A stretch of 64,000 nucleotides of DNA from Shewanella olleyana (GTDB taxonomy: Bacteria > Pseudomonadota > Gammaproteobacteria > Enterobacterales > Shewanellaceae). Below the pieces are notes generated by a model. That model searched no databases. It had not been told where the DNA came from and saw only the letters and a list, made by a program, of their open reading frames with translations. The position numbers and the translations under genes are program-made. Numbering within the stretch: position 1 is the stretch's first letter; each line of letters begins with the position of its first letter. The stretch is from contig NZ_JAKILD010000002.1 of NCBI RefSeq assembly GCF_023283825.1, positions 215,275 through 279,274 of the forward strand. Direction: 5' to 3'. Below are positions 10,610 to 19,109 of the stretch, piece after piece.

Positions 10610-10685
10610 GCGACATTAGCTCAGTTGGTAGAGCGATACCTTGCCAAGGTATAGGTCATCGGTTCGAACCCGATATGTCGCTCCA
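10610..10685 (+). tRNA. tRNA-Gly (GCC)
   Basis: A 76-base tRNA with CCA encoded. The acceptor GCGACAT pairs with ATGTCGC, the D arm is AGCTCAGTTGGTAGAGC, the anticodon loop TTGCCAA has GCC at 10643-10645, and the T arm contains GGTTCGAACC. It is the first of three tRNAs. Confidence 0.95.
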
Positions 10686-10695
10686 ATCAAACAAC

Positions 10696-10769
10696 GGCGC
10701 GATGGCAGAATGGCTATGCTGCGGATTGCAAATCCGTCGACCTCGGTTCGACTCCGGGTCGCGCCTCCA
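10696..10769 (+). tRNA. tRNA-Cys (GCA)
   Basis: A 74-base tRNA with CCA encoded. The acceptor GGCGCGA pairs with TCGCGCC. The anticodon loop TTGCAAA has GCA at 10728-10730, and the T arm contains GGTTCGACTCC. Confidence 0.95.
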
Positions 10770-10821
10770 CAAATTTTGTTTAGTTGCTAACGAACGAGTT
10801 AGCGGTTAAAACAACACTTTT

Positions 10822-10907
10822 GCCCGAGTGGTGGAATCGGTAGACACAAGGGATTTAAAATCCCTCGCTTAATAGGCGTGCCAGTTCAAGTCTGGCCTCG
10901 GGTACCA
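10822..10907 (+). tRNA. tRNA-Leu (TAA)
   Basis: An 86-base class II tRNA with a long variable arm and encoded CCA. The acceptor GCCCGAG pairs with CTCGGGT. The anticodon loop TTTAAAA has TAA at 10856-10858. Its 3' end and downstream flank are duplicated immediately after it. Confidence 0.94.
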
Positions 10908-11117
10908 TTATAAATAAGCCTCGACAAATGTCGGGGCTTTTTTATGTCTAAAATCTAAAAAATTGGATCAAGAGTGGAACCCCTCGTTGTTGTAAAGTAG
11001 GGCGTGCTAGTTCGAGTCTGGCCTCGGGTACCATTATAAATAAGCCTCAACCAATGTCGGGGCTTTTTTATGTCTAAAATCTAAAAAATTGGATCAAGAG
11101 TGTAATCCCTCGTTGTT
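10875..11117 (+). repeat. Tandem duplication of the tRNA-Leu 3' end and flank
   Basis: Two near-identical 117-base units start at 10875 and 11001. Each holds the variable/T-arm and acceptor 3' half of tRNA-Leu with CCA, a terminator hairpin, and about 60 bases of flank ending CCCTCGTTGTT. The second unit lacks the 5' half of the tRNA, so it is a non-functional tRNA fragment. The few differences include T-arm changes and one hairpin change. Confidence 0.85.
10916..10943 (+). terminator. Terminator of the tRNA operon
   Basis: The stem AAGCCTCGACA/TGTCGGGGCTT, with one G-T pair, is followed by a T run. A second copy lies about 126 bases downstream in the duplicated unit. Confidence 0.8.
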
Positions 11118-11436
11118 TTGAAGTGATGATGTCTTTTATTACAAGATAACTATTTATTAAGTGGCATTAATAATCCCAATCAAGGGCTAAAGCAATTAAC
11201 TAAAAATTTTCTATATCCATTAGATAAAATGTTAGCTAAATCAGATAAAACCTATTTTGTAGTCTTAACAAAGGCTGGATGTTTAGAGAATATCTATTTT
11301 TTGACGTCAATATTTACCAAATGTTTAAACTGTGAACTAATTCTTCCAACAATACAAAAAGTCACTATTTCATTGTGCTATTCAATGGTATAAATACTTA
11401 AAAATAGTGGTTCACTTCATACGAAGGAAAGATGTA
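11118..11436. other. Intergenic region without recognised gene
   Basis: An AT-rich spacer between the duplicated tRNA-Leu end and the aminotransferase. I see no RNA or coding signal apart from the Shine-Dalgarno sequence AAGGAAAG just before 11437. Confidence 0.5.
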
Positions 11437-12630
11437 ATGATATTTTCTCAGGTCCCTCAAGCTCCAGCCGATCCTATCTTAGGTTTAACAGATGCCTTTA
11501 AAAAAGACACTCGAAAAGAGAAAGTCAATTTAGGTGTGGGTATTTACAAAGACGAAGCAGGGCAAACGCCAGTGTTAAAGTCGGTAAAAAAAGCTGAAGC
11601 TATTTTATTAGAAGCTGAGAAAACAAAAAACTATCTTGGAATAGAAGGTGTAGAACAATACAACGCTGTTGTTCAAACATTATTATTTGGTGAAGAAAGT
11701 GACATTATTGCAAACAAGCGCGCTTATACAGCGCAAGCTCCAGGCGGAACTGGTTCATTAAGAGTTGCAGCGGAATTCTTAGTTAGAAATACAGATTCAA
11801 AAACATTATGGGTCAGTAATCCAACTTGGGCTAACCATCAAAATATCTTTCAGACAGCTGGTTTAGAGATAAAAGAGTATGGTTATTACAAAGCTGAAAC
11901 CCATGCCATGGATTTTGACGCCATGCTGACTGATTTGCATGGCGCTAAAGCAGGTGATCTTGTGTTATTACATGGCTGTTGTCATAACCCGACAGGTATC
12001 GATTTAGATGCTTCGCAATGGGAAGTGATTGGCCAACTTTGTGCAGACAAAGAACTTGTTCCTTTATTTGATTTTGCATATCAAGGTTTCGGAGCAGGAA
12101 TAGAAGAAGATGCTCAGGGCTTACGCATTGTTGCGGCTAAAGTGCCAGAGCTATTAATTGCCAATTCATTTTCTAAAAACTTTGGTTTATACAATGAACG
12201 TATTGGCGCTGTAACAATCGTTGCAGCAGATGAGCCAGCAGCTCAGAAAAGTTTCAGCCAAATTAAGAAAACCATTCGAGCTACATACTCAAACCCGCCA
12301 GCACATGGCGGTTTAATTGTCAGTACAATTTTATCTGATGATGCTTTACGTCAAGAATGGGAAGCAGAGTTGACTGAAATGCGCCAACGTATCGCAGAAA
12401 TGCGTACGTTATTTGTCGATACTTTAAAGTCTGAAGGCGTAGAGCAAGACTTTAGCTTTATCTCACGCCAAAATGGCATGTTTAGCTTCTCTGGCTTAAA
12501 CAAAGATCAAGTCAATCGTTTAAAAGATGAGTTTGCTGTTTATATTGTTGGTTCAGGTCGTATTAGTGTTGCTGGCATGACTAAACAAAATGTCCCTTTG
12601 ATCTGTAAAGCGATTGCGCAAGTTCTGTAA
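11437..12630 (+). CDS. aspC: Aromatic/aspartate aminotransferase
   Basis: The 397-residue class I PLP aminotransferase matches AspC/TyrB in length and sequence. It exchanges amino groups between aspartate (or aromatic amino acids) and 2-oxoglutarate. Visible features are [11 protein letters not shown] at the N-terminus, [23 protein letters not shown], the PLP-binding Lys in [17 protein letters not shown], and a C-terminal Arg in [13 protein letters not shown] 11437 is chosen over 11407 because AAGGAAAG precedes it and the family starts MIFSQV. AspC or TyrB specificity cannot be told from sequence alone. Confidence 0.9.
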   Translation: MIFSQVPQAPADPILGLTDAFKKDTRKEKVNLGVGIYKDEAGQTPVLKSVKKAEAILLEAEKTKNYLGIEGVEQYNAVVQTLLFGEESDIIANKRAYTAQAPGGTGSLRVAAEFLVRNTDSKTLWVSNPTWANHQNIFQTAGLEIKEYGYYKAETHAMDFDAMLTDLHGAKAGDLVLLHGCCHNPTGIDLDASQWEVIGQLCADKELVPLFDFAYQGFGAGIEEDAQGLRIVAAKVPELLIANSFSKNFGLYNERIGAVTIVAADEPAAQKSFSQIKKTIRATYSNPPAHGGLIVSTILSDDALRQEWEAELTEMRQRIAEMRTLFVDTLKSEGVEQDFSFISRQNGMFSFSGLNKDQVNRLKDEFAVYIVGSGRISVAGMTKQNVPLICKAIAQVL

Positions 12631-12669
12631 TCACACGAAATCATACTATTGATTATTAACATCAATATA

Positions 12670-12706
12670 AGAGCGAAAAGTCATGTTTACTTTTCGCTCT
12701 TTTTTA
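12670..12706 (+). terminator. Terminator after the aminotransferase
   Basis: An 11-bp perfect stem, AGAGCGAAAAG with CTTTTCGCTCT (12670-12700), is followed by a T run. Confidence 0.88.
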
Positions 12707-12727
12707 TATTGTATTAAAGCATTTTAT

Positions 12728-13621
12728 TTAAAGCTTCTTCATCACACTTGCTAATGCATCTGCTAGAAGTATTTTATTATGTAATCCTGCATGATGATCA
12801 CTGACTAGCGGAAAATAGCTAACAAATTCGCCGATATCAATACTGTCACCATGGCTAATGACATTGTTAACGGCATCGCGGCCAACTAATTGATTAATCC
12901 AAATTATTTTTTCTTCTAATTTAAGTGTATTAGCGGCGCATAACTCATTGGTTAAGTTGTCTATGAAAACAATCTGAGCGCTTGATTGTTGAATTGCCTT
13001 TGAAATTTCAGGTAATAGTAGCGGCGGTAATACGCTAGTAAGAAAGCTTCCCGGGCCAATGATAATCATCTCTGCTTTGTTAATTGCCTGAATGGCTTCG
13101 CATGTCGCAGCCACTTGAGGTTCAACAGCTAAAGAGCTTGGTACTTCTTTCATCCCATCAACATTGGTTTCACCGAAGATTGTTTTGCCTTCAAGGTTTA
13201 ATGCGGTTAGGTGGGCTGGCTCCTCAGACATTGGAATAATGCGAGTATCAATCTTTAATATGGTGCGGATTAATTTAATCGCTTCCATTGGCCTGACACA
13301 AAGCTGCTCTAAAGCGTACATAATGATATTGCCAAGATTATGGCCGTTTAATTCATTATCGCCATTGAAGCGATGATCAAATAGCATAGTGCCTATGGAT
13401 GGACGGTGGGCTAATTGAGATAAACAGTTTCTTAAATCGCCCCAAGCAATGGTTGTTTCATCCTGGCGTATTCTTCCAGTTGAGCCTCCATTGTCAGTTG
13501 TGGTTACAATTCCGGTTAATTTAGGGCCTAAGAAAGATAATGCTGCTAATACGCGCCCTAAACCATGTCCGCCGCCTAGTGCAACAACATGACTGTACTG
13601 ATGTAATTCTTGATTCATCAT
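12728..13621 (-). CDS. YvcK/YbhK-family gluconeogenesis-factor-like protein
   Basis: About 297 residues, close to E. coli YbhK. The family (CofD/YvcK fold) binds UDP-sugars and affects carbon metabolism and cell-wall homeostasis; the exact activity is unsettled. Visible features are VVALGGGHGLGRVLAALS, GIVTTTDNGGSTGRIR, WGDLRNCL, GHNLGN and IIIGPGSFLTSVLPPLL. ATG 13621 is preferred because AAGGA lies 7 bases upstream. An in-frame ATG at 13696 would add 25 residues that translate an 18-bp tandem repeat, and it has no ribosome-binding site. Confidence 0.85.
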   Translation of the reverse strand: MMNQELHQYSHVVALGGGHGLGRVLAALSFLGPKLTGIVTTTDNGGSTGRIRQDETTIAWGDLRNCLSQLAHRPSIGTMLFDHRFNGDNELNGHNLGNIIMYALEQLCVRPMEAIKLIRTILKIDTRIIPMSEEPAHLTALNLEGKTIFGETNVDGMKEVPSSLAVEPQVAATCEAIQAINKAEMIIIGPGSFLTSVLPPLLLPEISKAIQQSSAQIVFIDNLTNELCAANTLKLEEKIIWINQLVGRDAVNNVISHGDSIDIGEFVSYFPLVSDHHAGLHNKILLADALASVMKKL

Positions 13622-13624
13622 TTT

Positions 13625-13665
13625 TTGATTCCTTTCATACTCTTGATTCCTTTCATACTCTTGAT
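13625..13665. repeat. 18-bp tandem repeat covering the yvcK ribosome-binding site
   Basis: About 2.3 copies of the unit TTGATTCCTTTCATACTC occur end to end. On the minus strand each unit carries AAAGGA, so the Shine-Dalgarno sequence of the YvcK-family gene is duplicated. Confidence 0.8.
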
Positions 13666-13813
13666 GACTTTCTAATCTTGCATCGTAATAATGCATGTTA
13701 ACTATTGCTTGATGCTAAAATTGAATGCTCAGAAATAATAGCATAAACACAGGACTGCTTTTAGTGATGAATCTGGGTATAATCATTTAAAAATTATTAA
13801 GGTAGGATTGTTC

Positions 13814-14620
13814 TTGAGAACTGGTAGAGTAGGTAAGTTTACCCTTGGCTTAGGCTTTGTGATAATCAGTATTATTTTGATTAGAGTATGGCTCGTTCCA
13901 ACTTTGGAAAAGATTTTGGTCTCCACTCCTGAAATTCAGCAAAATGAGATAGAAGAAAAAACGGTTCCTAACTTCACCGCTATCAATGATATCCCAACAA
14001 AAAAACAAGTCTTTTTTGATTATATGGCTCCTGCTGTTAATCATCAAAATGCGCTAATTTTGAAAGAACGCAACTTTCTAAAAGTCATTTTAGCAAACCT
14101 AAACAATCAACAAGAGTTAACCGAAGCAGAATTGTTTAAGCTTAAACAGCTTACTAATAAATATAATTACTCTGTTAAAAAGTTCGATGAATCGACCTTG
14201 GCTCCTTTACTCATTAGAGTCGATACCGTCCCTGCAAAAATGGTATTGATTCAGGCAGCCAATGAAACAGGTTGGGGAAGCTCTCGCTTTGCCAAAGAAG
14301 GGAATAACTATTTCGGTCAATGGTGTTTTTCTAAAGGTTGTGGCTTAGTGCCACTCTCAAGAAAAGCAGGCTTGAATCATGAAGTTGCTTCTTTTGATAC
14401 CCCAGAAGATTCTATTGCAGCATACATGTTGAATTTAAATACAAATTCAGCTTATCGATTATTACGTTCTATTAGAGCTGACATTCGTTCACAAGAAAAG
14501 GAGCCGACTGCTGAAGAATTAGTATTTGGCTTAATTCATTACTCTGAACGAAAAGATGCTTATATTGACGAACTACTAGAGATGTTACGCCAAAACAAAG
14601 CGTATTTAGCAGGTTTATAA
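13814..14620 (+). CDS. Bax-like glucosaminidase domain protein
   Basis: A 268-residue exported or membrane-anchored protein with an N-terminal transmembrane segment (about residues 8-27) and a C-terminal mannosyl-glycoprotein endo-beta-N-acetylglucosaminidase-like domain. The catalytic Glu lies in the segment QAANETGWGSSRFAKEGNN, followed by YFGQWCF, as in E. coli Bax. It probably trims peptidoglycan glycan strands in the periplasm. The TTG at 13814 is preferred over the TTG at 13808, since AGGA (13804-13807) is then 6 bases away. It is followed after one base by the next gene, so the two are probably co-transcribed. Confidence 0.82.
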   Translation: MRTGRVGKFTLGLGFVIISIILIRVWLVPTLEKILVSTPEIQQNEIEEKTVPNFTAINDIPTKKQVFFDYMAPAVNHQNALILKERNFLKVILANLNNQQELTEAELFKLKQLTNKYNYSVKKFDESTLAPLLIRVDTVPAKMVLIQAANETGWGSSRFAKEGNNYFGQWCFSKGCGLVPLSRKAGLNHEVASFDTPEDSIAAYMLNLNTNSAYRLLRSIRADIRSQEKEPTAEELVFGLIHYSERKDAYIDELLEMLRQNKAYLAGL

Positions 14621-14621
14621 A

Positions 14622-15254
14622 ATGAATTTAAAAAAGTCGTCAATTATTTTTGCAGCAATGCTTATCAGTCCTTCTGTCATAGCTGATTCAGTTTCAATAC
14701 CATATGCAGGTTTTTATGAAAGACTAAAGCAGGTCAACAAACATAATTATCAATTAGTGGAAGTTGCTTTTAGCGTACCTAAAAATAAAAACTGTGAAAT
14801 GATATCTGGCAATATTACCACTGAAAAAAATGAATACCCGCTGACTTATGATAAAGATCAGCGCTTGTACCTTCCTTATGATGCACAGCTAAAATCTGAT
14901 AGAGGCTTGCTAAATATTGAAGTAACAGGGGACTCGTCACTTTGTGGTGTTGCAATGCAAGTTCGCGCTAAATCCACGCAAGTAAAATACTCGAAAGAAG
15001 AGTTAATTGATGTCAAAAATGATATGGATGCGCTATTAGATGGCCAGCAAGGGTTTCCCATGAAATATTTTAGGAAACCAATCTCTGGATTAACATTCAC
15101 TTTTAGTGGTTCAGAATTACCAGTTGCTGTCACTATAGATGGTAATAAGCAGGTGATACAAGAGCAGTTGCAATTAACCTCTGAACAACTTGAAAATTTA
15201 CAGACAATCATTTTTGATGTTAAACCAAGTATCGTCAGCCCTTATGTTATGTAG
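14622..15254 (+). CDS. Exported protein of unknown function (DUF2987-like)
   Basis: A 210-residue protein with a clear signal peptide (about residues 1-21, ending SVIADS). The mature part is beta-rich and has two cysteines that could form a disulfide (KNCEMI and SSLCGV). It resembles DUF2987 proteins of marine gammaproteobacteria, by recall. It starts one base after the glucosaminidase stop, so a role in the periplasm linked to that enzyme is possible but unproven. It ends at a bidirectional terminator. Confidence 0.75.
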   Translation: MNLKKSSIIFAAMLISPSVIADSVSIPYAGFYERLKQVNKHNYQLVEVAFSVPKNKNCEMISGNITTEKNEYPLTYDKDQRLYLPYDAQLKSDRGLLNIEVTGDSSLCGVAMQVRAKSTQVKYSKEELIDVKNDMDALLDGQQGFPMKYFRKPISGLTFTFSGSELPVAVTIDGNKQVIQEQLQLTSEQLENLQTIIFDVKPSIVSPYVM

Positions 15255-15276
15255 TTTTTAATGGTATTAACTTCAT

Positions 15277-15304
15277 AAAAAAGCCCTCAATTGAGGGCTT
15301 TTTT
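15277..15304. terminator. Bidirectional terminator before ttcA
   Basis: A perfect 28-base palindrome (AAAAAAGCCCTCAA and its complement) with A and T runs at the ends serves the converging genes on both sides. Confidence 0.88.
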
Positions 15305-15323
15305 CTTACTAACTCATAATCAT

Positions 15324-16262
15324 TTATGGTTTATAAGTTGTGACAATATCAATCTTAGATGCTTCATCAAGATTAATATGACCATTGTTACTGGTGTCTA
15401 AAAAATCAAACGCCGGTAAATCAGACTCAGCTACATCACCAGATAACGGTGCATCCGCGTCACGTTGCAGCGATAAAAAATCAAACACGTTTCTATCCAC
15501 CCCTTGAGATGGAGAAGTATTTTGCATTGCGGTGAAAATAGTTTCGATGCGACCAGGAAACTCAACATCCCACTGATTTAGCATATCTTTTACTGCGCCA
15601 CGTTTAAGGTTTTCTTGTGAGCCACATAAGTTACATGGAATGATTGGAAACTCTTTTAACTGCGCATACTCTGCAATGTCCTTTTCTTTACAATATGCTA
15701 ATGGCCTAATCACCATATTTGCACCATCATCTGATAGCAGTTTTGGTGGCATTGCTTTCATTTTCCCACCAAAGAACATATTTAAAAATAAGGTCTCTAT
15801 GATGTCATCTCTATGATGACCTAACGCTATTTTAGTCGCGCCAATTCGTTGTGCAAAGCCATAAAGCGTGCCACGGCGAAGGCGTGAGCATAAAGAGCAG
15901 GTGGTTTTACCTTCTGGGATTTTGTCTTTTACAATTGAATAAGTGTCTTTTTCTAAAATATGATAAGGCACAGACAGTTTATCGAGATAGGCAGGTAGAA
16001 TATCTTCAGGGAAACCAGGTTGTTTCTGATCTAAATTAACAGCGACAATTTCAAATTTAATTGGTGCGCGTTTTTGTAGATTCAACAAGATGTCGAGCAT
16101 TGCATAGCTATCTTTGCCGCCTGACAGGCAACACATAATAACATCGCCATCTTCAATCATTTGATAGTCACCTATCGCACGACCTACTTCATGACGTAAT
16201 TTCTTTTCTAATTTTGCTCGGCGGTCTGCCAAGTGTTTTTCTTGTTGCTGCATTTCAGACAT
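15324..16262 (-). CDS. ttcA: tRNA 2-thiocytidine(32) synthetase TtcA
   Basis: About 312 residues, like E. coli TtcA (311). The enzyme thiolates cytidine 32 in certain tRNAs, using ATP and a [4Fe-4S] cluster. The PP-loop motif SGGKDS lies at residues 47-52. [12 protein letters not shown] holds two cluster cysteines, [11 protein letters not shown] holds a further pair, and LGHHRDD is present. ATG 16262 is preferred over the in-frame ATG 16283, because the latter lies inside a terminator-like hairpin and would add seven atypical residues. No strong Shine-Dalgarno sequence is seen for either. Confidence 0.92.
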   Translation of the reverse strand: MSEMQQQEKHLADRRAKLEKKLRHEVGRAIGDYQMIEDGDVIMCCLSGGKDSYAMLDILLNLQKRAPIKFEIVAVNLDQKQPGFPEDILPAYLDKLSVPYHILEKDTYSIVKDKIPEGKTTCSLCSRLRRGTLYGFAQRIGATKIALGHHRDDIIETLFLNMFFGGKMKAMPPKLLSDDGANMVIRPLAYCKEKDIAEYAQLKEFPIIPCNLCGSQENLKRGAVKDMLNQWDVEFPGRIETIFTAMQNTSPSQGVDRNVFDFLSLQRDADAPLSGDVAESDLPAFDFLDTSNNGHINLDEASKIDIVTTYKP

Positions 16263-16263
16263 T

Positions 16264-16296
16264 AAAAAGCGCCCAGTAACCATCGTTTCAGGGCGC
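16264..16296 (-). terminator. Hairpin with U tract between uspE and ttcA
   Basis: On the minus strand GCGCCC pairs with GGGCGC, with additional pairing inside the 16-base loop. Five T residues follow directly at 16268-16264. It probably terminates uspE, but it abuts the ttcA start codon. Confidence 0.6.
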
Positions 16297-16331
16297 GTAT
16301 TATTCCAGCATTCAGGCCGTTGGTAAAGACT

Positions 16332-17261
16332 TTAGTCTTCAAGTGGTGATTTATAACCCTCAGGTTTAACGGCTAGTAAATCACAATTGATACTATCGAT
16401 GACATGTTCAGCAGTATTACCAATGAGTGCTGCAGAAAAACCAGTTCGACCTACAGTACCTAAAATCACGAGCTCTGCATCGAGTTGTAATGCCAATTCA
16501 GGGATAACATCTTCAGGTAAGCCTTCTTCAACATGGCAGTTTTCAAGTGGGATATTAAAACTATTGGCTAAATACTGAATGCGCTGTTCGTGTTGCATAC
16601 GCACTGTGTCGTTATAACTTGCCGCATCAAACTCAGGAAGCTCAATCGCTAAATTCACAGGCGTACCAGGGTAACCATTTACCAAGTGTATTTTCGCTGA
16701 AAATTTTGCTGCAAGGCTTAATGCATTTTCAATAATTTTGGTATTTAGTGTCGAATGTTCATCATCTTCTGATGCAACATTAACAGCACACAAAATTTTT
16801 CCTGCCACTGGCCAATCATGCTCTTTAACCATTAGTACAGGAATAGGGGCTTTGCGTAATAAATGCCAGTCAGTTGGTGTGAAGATAATAGATTTTAATT
16901 TGTCATGTTCATGGGTACTTTTCACTAACAAATCGAAATCTTGTTCAATTGCATATTTAATAACACTTTCAAAAGGTCTGTTATGCCAAACAACTTTGGT
17001 TTCGATTTGTAAACCATTTTGAGTGTAGGGTGCTATTGCCTCTGCTAACCAACTTTCTCTTTGATCGATAACACCTTGGCGCATCGCTTCTCTTTCATGA
17101 CTCGAAAGAATAGAAGTCATTTCATATGAAAAGTCGAAAATGGTTAAAAAAGCAGTAATAGATGCATTGGACTTGGAAGCAAGTTCAACGGCTCTTGCTA
17201 GAGCAGGCTGATGGTCTGTCATTGGGTTAATGACTACCAAAATCTTATTATAATCCTTCAT
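16332..17261 (-). CDS. uspE: Universal stress protein UspE
   Basis: A 309-residue tandem Usp protein with two Usp domains (about 1-150 and 155-305). The N-terminal start MKDYNKILVVINPMTDHQ is typical of UspE. The C-terminal domain ends with ELVILGTVGRTGFSAALIGNTAEHV, matching the G-x2-G-x9-G nucleotide-binding pattern. In gammaproteobacteria uspE sits next to fnr, as here. A role in stress survival and adhesion or motility is known for E. coli UspE. Confidence 0.92.
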   Translation of the reverse strand: MKDYNKILVVINPMTDHQPALARAVELASKSNASITAFLTIFDFSYEMTSILSSHEREAMRQGVIDQRESWLAEAIAPYTQNGLQIETKVVWHNRPFESVIKYAIEQDFDLLVKSTHEHDKLKSIIFTPTDWHLLRKAPIPVLMVKEHDWPVAGKILCAVNVASEDDEHSTLNTKIIENALSLAAKFSAKIHLVNGYPGTPVNLAIELPEFDAASYNDTVRMQHEQRIQYLANSFNIPLENCHVEEGLPEDVIPELALQLDAELVILGTVGRTGFSAALIGNTAEHVIDSINCDLLAVKPEGYKSPLED

Positions 17262-17352
17262 AAAACCTCCAAGCTGTTTTTATATTACTATCACTTTTAT
17301 CCGCAGTGATGTCATTGAGTTAGATCATATAATCAAAATTATATTAAACAAG

Positions 17353-18105
17353 TTAAGTCGCTATTCTTGAGTTACCCGCAAGTTGACTTAATGCAACATG
17401 GTCAACAATAGTGATGTACTTGCCTTTTACTTCAATTAGGCCAGCTTTTTGAAAACGTCCCAATAAACGGCTGATAGTTTCTACCGTCAAACCTAGGTAG
17501 TTACCAATATCACCGCGTGTCATTGTTAATCTAAATTCGTGAGGTGAGAATCCACGACTACCAAATCTATTTGCTAAATTATTAATGAATGCCGCTAAGC
17601 GCTCTTCTGCATTTTTCTTTGATAGTAATAAAATCATTTCTTGGTCGCCCATGATTTCATTACTCATTAAGCGCATGATTTGCTGTCTTAATTTGGGCAT
17701 AGTACCCGAAAGGGTATCGAGTGTATCAAAGGGAATTTCACACACCATCGCCGTTTCAAGTGCTTGGGCAAAACTTTGGTGTATTTGAGAGTGAATACCG
17801 TCAAAGCCAATAACATCACCTGCTAAATGAAAACCAGTGATTTGTTCATCACCTTGTTCAGTAATGGTGAAACTTTTTATGGTACCTGAACGGATAGCAA
17901 ACAAAGATTTGAGAGGATCACCTGATTTAAAGATCTGATCACCTTTTTGAACAGGTTTTTTCCGTTCGATAATTTCATCTAGTTTATCTAGTTCGTTATT
18001 ATCTAACGTGAAAGGAATGCAAAGCGATTCCATACTGCAATCATGACAATGAATTGCACAACCACCAGTAGAAGCGTGAAGCTGTTTCGTTTGATCTGTA
18101 GGCAT
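17353..18105 (-). CDS. fnr: FNR/EtrA oxygen-sensing transcription regulator
   Basis: With ATG 18105 the protein has 250 residues, the E. coli FNR length. Cys20, Cys23 and Cys29 fall at the same positions as in E. coli FNR, and the fourth cluster Cys is in [11 protein letters not shown] (about 122). These ligate an oxygen-labile [4Fe-4S] cluster. The C-terminal Crp-type helix-turn-helix includes [13 protein letters not shown], whose E-SR pattern recognises TTGAT half-sites. An in-frame TTG at 18117 was rejected, since GAGAG precedes ATG 18105. A perfect FNR box occurs upstream of ccoN in this window. Confidence 0.95.
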   Translation of the reverse strand: MPTDQTKQLHASTGGCAIHCHDCSMESLCIPFTLDNNELDKLDEIIERKKPVQKGDQIFKSGDPLKSLFAIRSGTIKSFTITEQGDEQITGFHLAGDVIGFDGIHSQIHQSFAQALETAMVCEIPFDTLDTLSGTMPKLRQQIMRLMSNEIMGDQEMILLLSKKNAEERLAAFINNLANRFGSRGFSPHEFRLTMTRGDIGNYLGLTVETISRLLGRFQKAGLIEVKGKYITIVDHVALSQLAGNSRIAT

Positions 18106-18160
18106 ATATACTCTCAATTAATTACTACCATACCATGTTAAACTAATAACAAAGCTTCAG

Positions 18161-18850
18161 CTAGTTTAGCTGCATGATGGCAATATAAATAGTTTGTAAT
18201 CCAAATATTACTATCAAGATCCCACTAAATAGTCTTACTTTCTTTTTTTGTACCCATCCAGCCAATTTTTTTGCGGTTAATCCAGCACTTAGCAATGCGG
18301 GTAACGTCCCTAAACCGAAAGCAAGCATCACCATAGCACCATTTAGGGCGTCACCAGCTGCTACCGACCAAGTCAATGTGCTATAAACTAAACCACAAGG
18401 TAACCAACCCCAAATCATCCCTGCAATTGTCGCTTGAAACTGGGTTTTGATTGGGAGTAATTTATTCGCTAAAGGCTTTAAAAACTTCCATAAACCTTTA
18501 CCCAGTTTTTCAATATGAACGACACCAAACCAAATTTGCGCGATATATAAGCCTGTTATTATCATCATAATACCGGCAAGAATTCTTAAACCGATAAGAT
18601 AACTATCAACGTCAAACATATAACCTAAAGCGGCACTACTTGCTCCAGCTAGTGCTCCGGCAATGGTATAGCTTAAAATTCTACCGAGATTGTAACTCAG
18701 TAAAAAACTTAACTGGTTTGCCAGTCGATTAGATGAAGTTGCGGGCAGGTTAGTTGCAAAAGCGCCAATAAGTCCGCCACACATACCAAAACAATGTGCA
18801 GCGCCCATTAAACCGACAAGAAAGGCTCCCCAAACATTATATTCAATCAA
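18161..18850 (-). CDS. TauE/SafE (UreH-like) membrane protein of the cco cluster
   Basis: A 229-residue integral membrane protein with about six transmembrane helices. The N-terminus LVGLMGAAHCFGMCGGLIGAF and the repeat-like WGWLPCGLVYSTL are typical of the DsbD_2/UreH-like membrane family placed after ccoS in cbb3 clusters. A role in metal handling for oxidase assembly is suggested by context only. Its ATG overlaps the ccoS stop by 8 bases, so it belongs to the ccoH-I-S operon. Confidence 0.82.
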   Translation of the reverse strand: MIEYNVWGAFLVGLMGAAHCFGMCGGLIGAFATNLPATSSNRLANQLSFLLSYNLGRILSYTIAGALAGASSAALGYMFDVDSYLIGLRILAGIMMIITGLYIAQIWFGVVHIEKLGKGLWKFLKPLANKLLPIKTQFQATIAGMIWGWLPCGLVYSTLTWSVAAGDALNGAMVMLAFGLGTLPALLSAGLTAKKLAGWVQKKKVRLFSGILIVIFGLQTIYIAIMQLN

Positions 18851-19109
18851 GAGGAGTGATCTTATTTAAAGGTTTTTCAATGTTAGCCTTTTCCGAACTA
18901 GTCGTAGCTGAAACAATTTCAGCAGTGCTATTTTGTTCAGGTTCAGCTGAAGTAGGAACATTTGCAGGGCTATCTTCGTCAAATAAAATAGACACACTTT
19001 GTCTATCTAAATCATCGAACTGTTCTGACTTAACAGCCCAAAAGAATACGGCTACAGCAACTGCCACAAATAACATGGCAATAGGAATTAACACGTAAAT
19101 GATACTCAT
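18843..19109 (-). CDS. ccoS: cbb3 oxidase assembly protein CcoS
   Basis: An 88-residue protein. The N-terminal transmembrane segment (about 3-25) is followed by FFWAVKSEQFDDLDRQSVSIL and a short acidic stretch, the CcoS signature. CcoS is needed for cofactor insertion into the CcoN subunit. The tail of about 40 extra residues is low complexity. Its ATG overlaps the ccoI stop (ATGA). Confidence 0.9.
   Translation of the reverse strand: MSIIYVLIPIAMLFVAVAVAVFFWAVKSEQFDDLDRQSVSILFDEDSPANVPTSAEPEQNSTAEIVSATTSSEKANIEKPLNKITPLD

Noticed and set aside
10522..10809. 95-codon open frame across the tRNA region
   Set aside because: It overlaps two clear tRNA genes on the same strand and has no protein-like features.
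13622..13696. Upstream start of the YvcK-family gene
   Set aside because: It lacks a ribosome-binding site and would translate only the 18-bp tandem repeat; family members begin near the internal Met.
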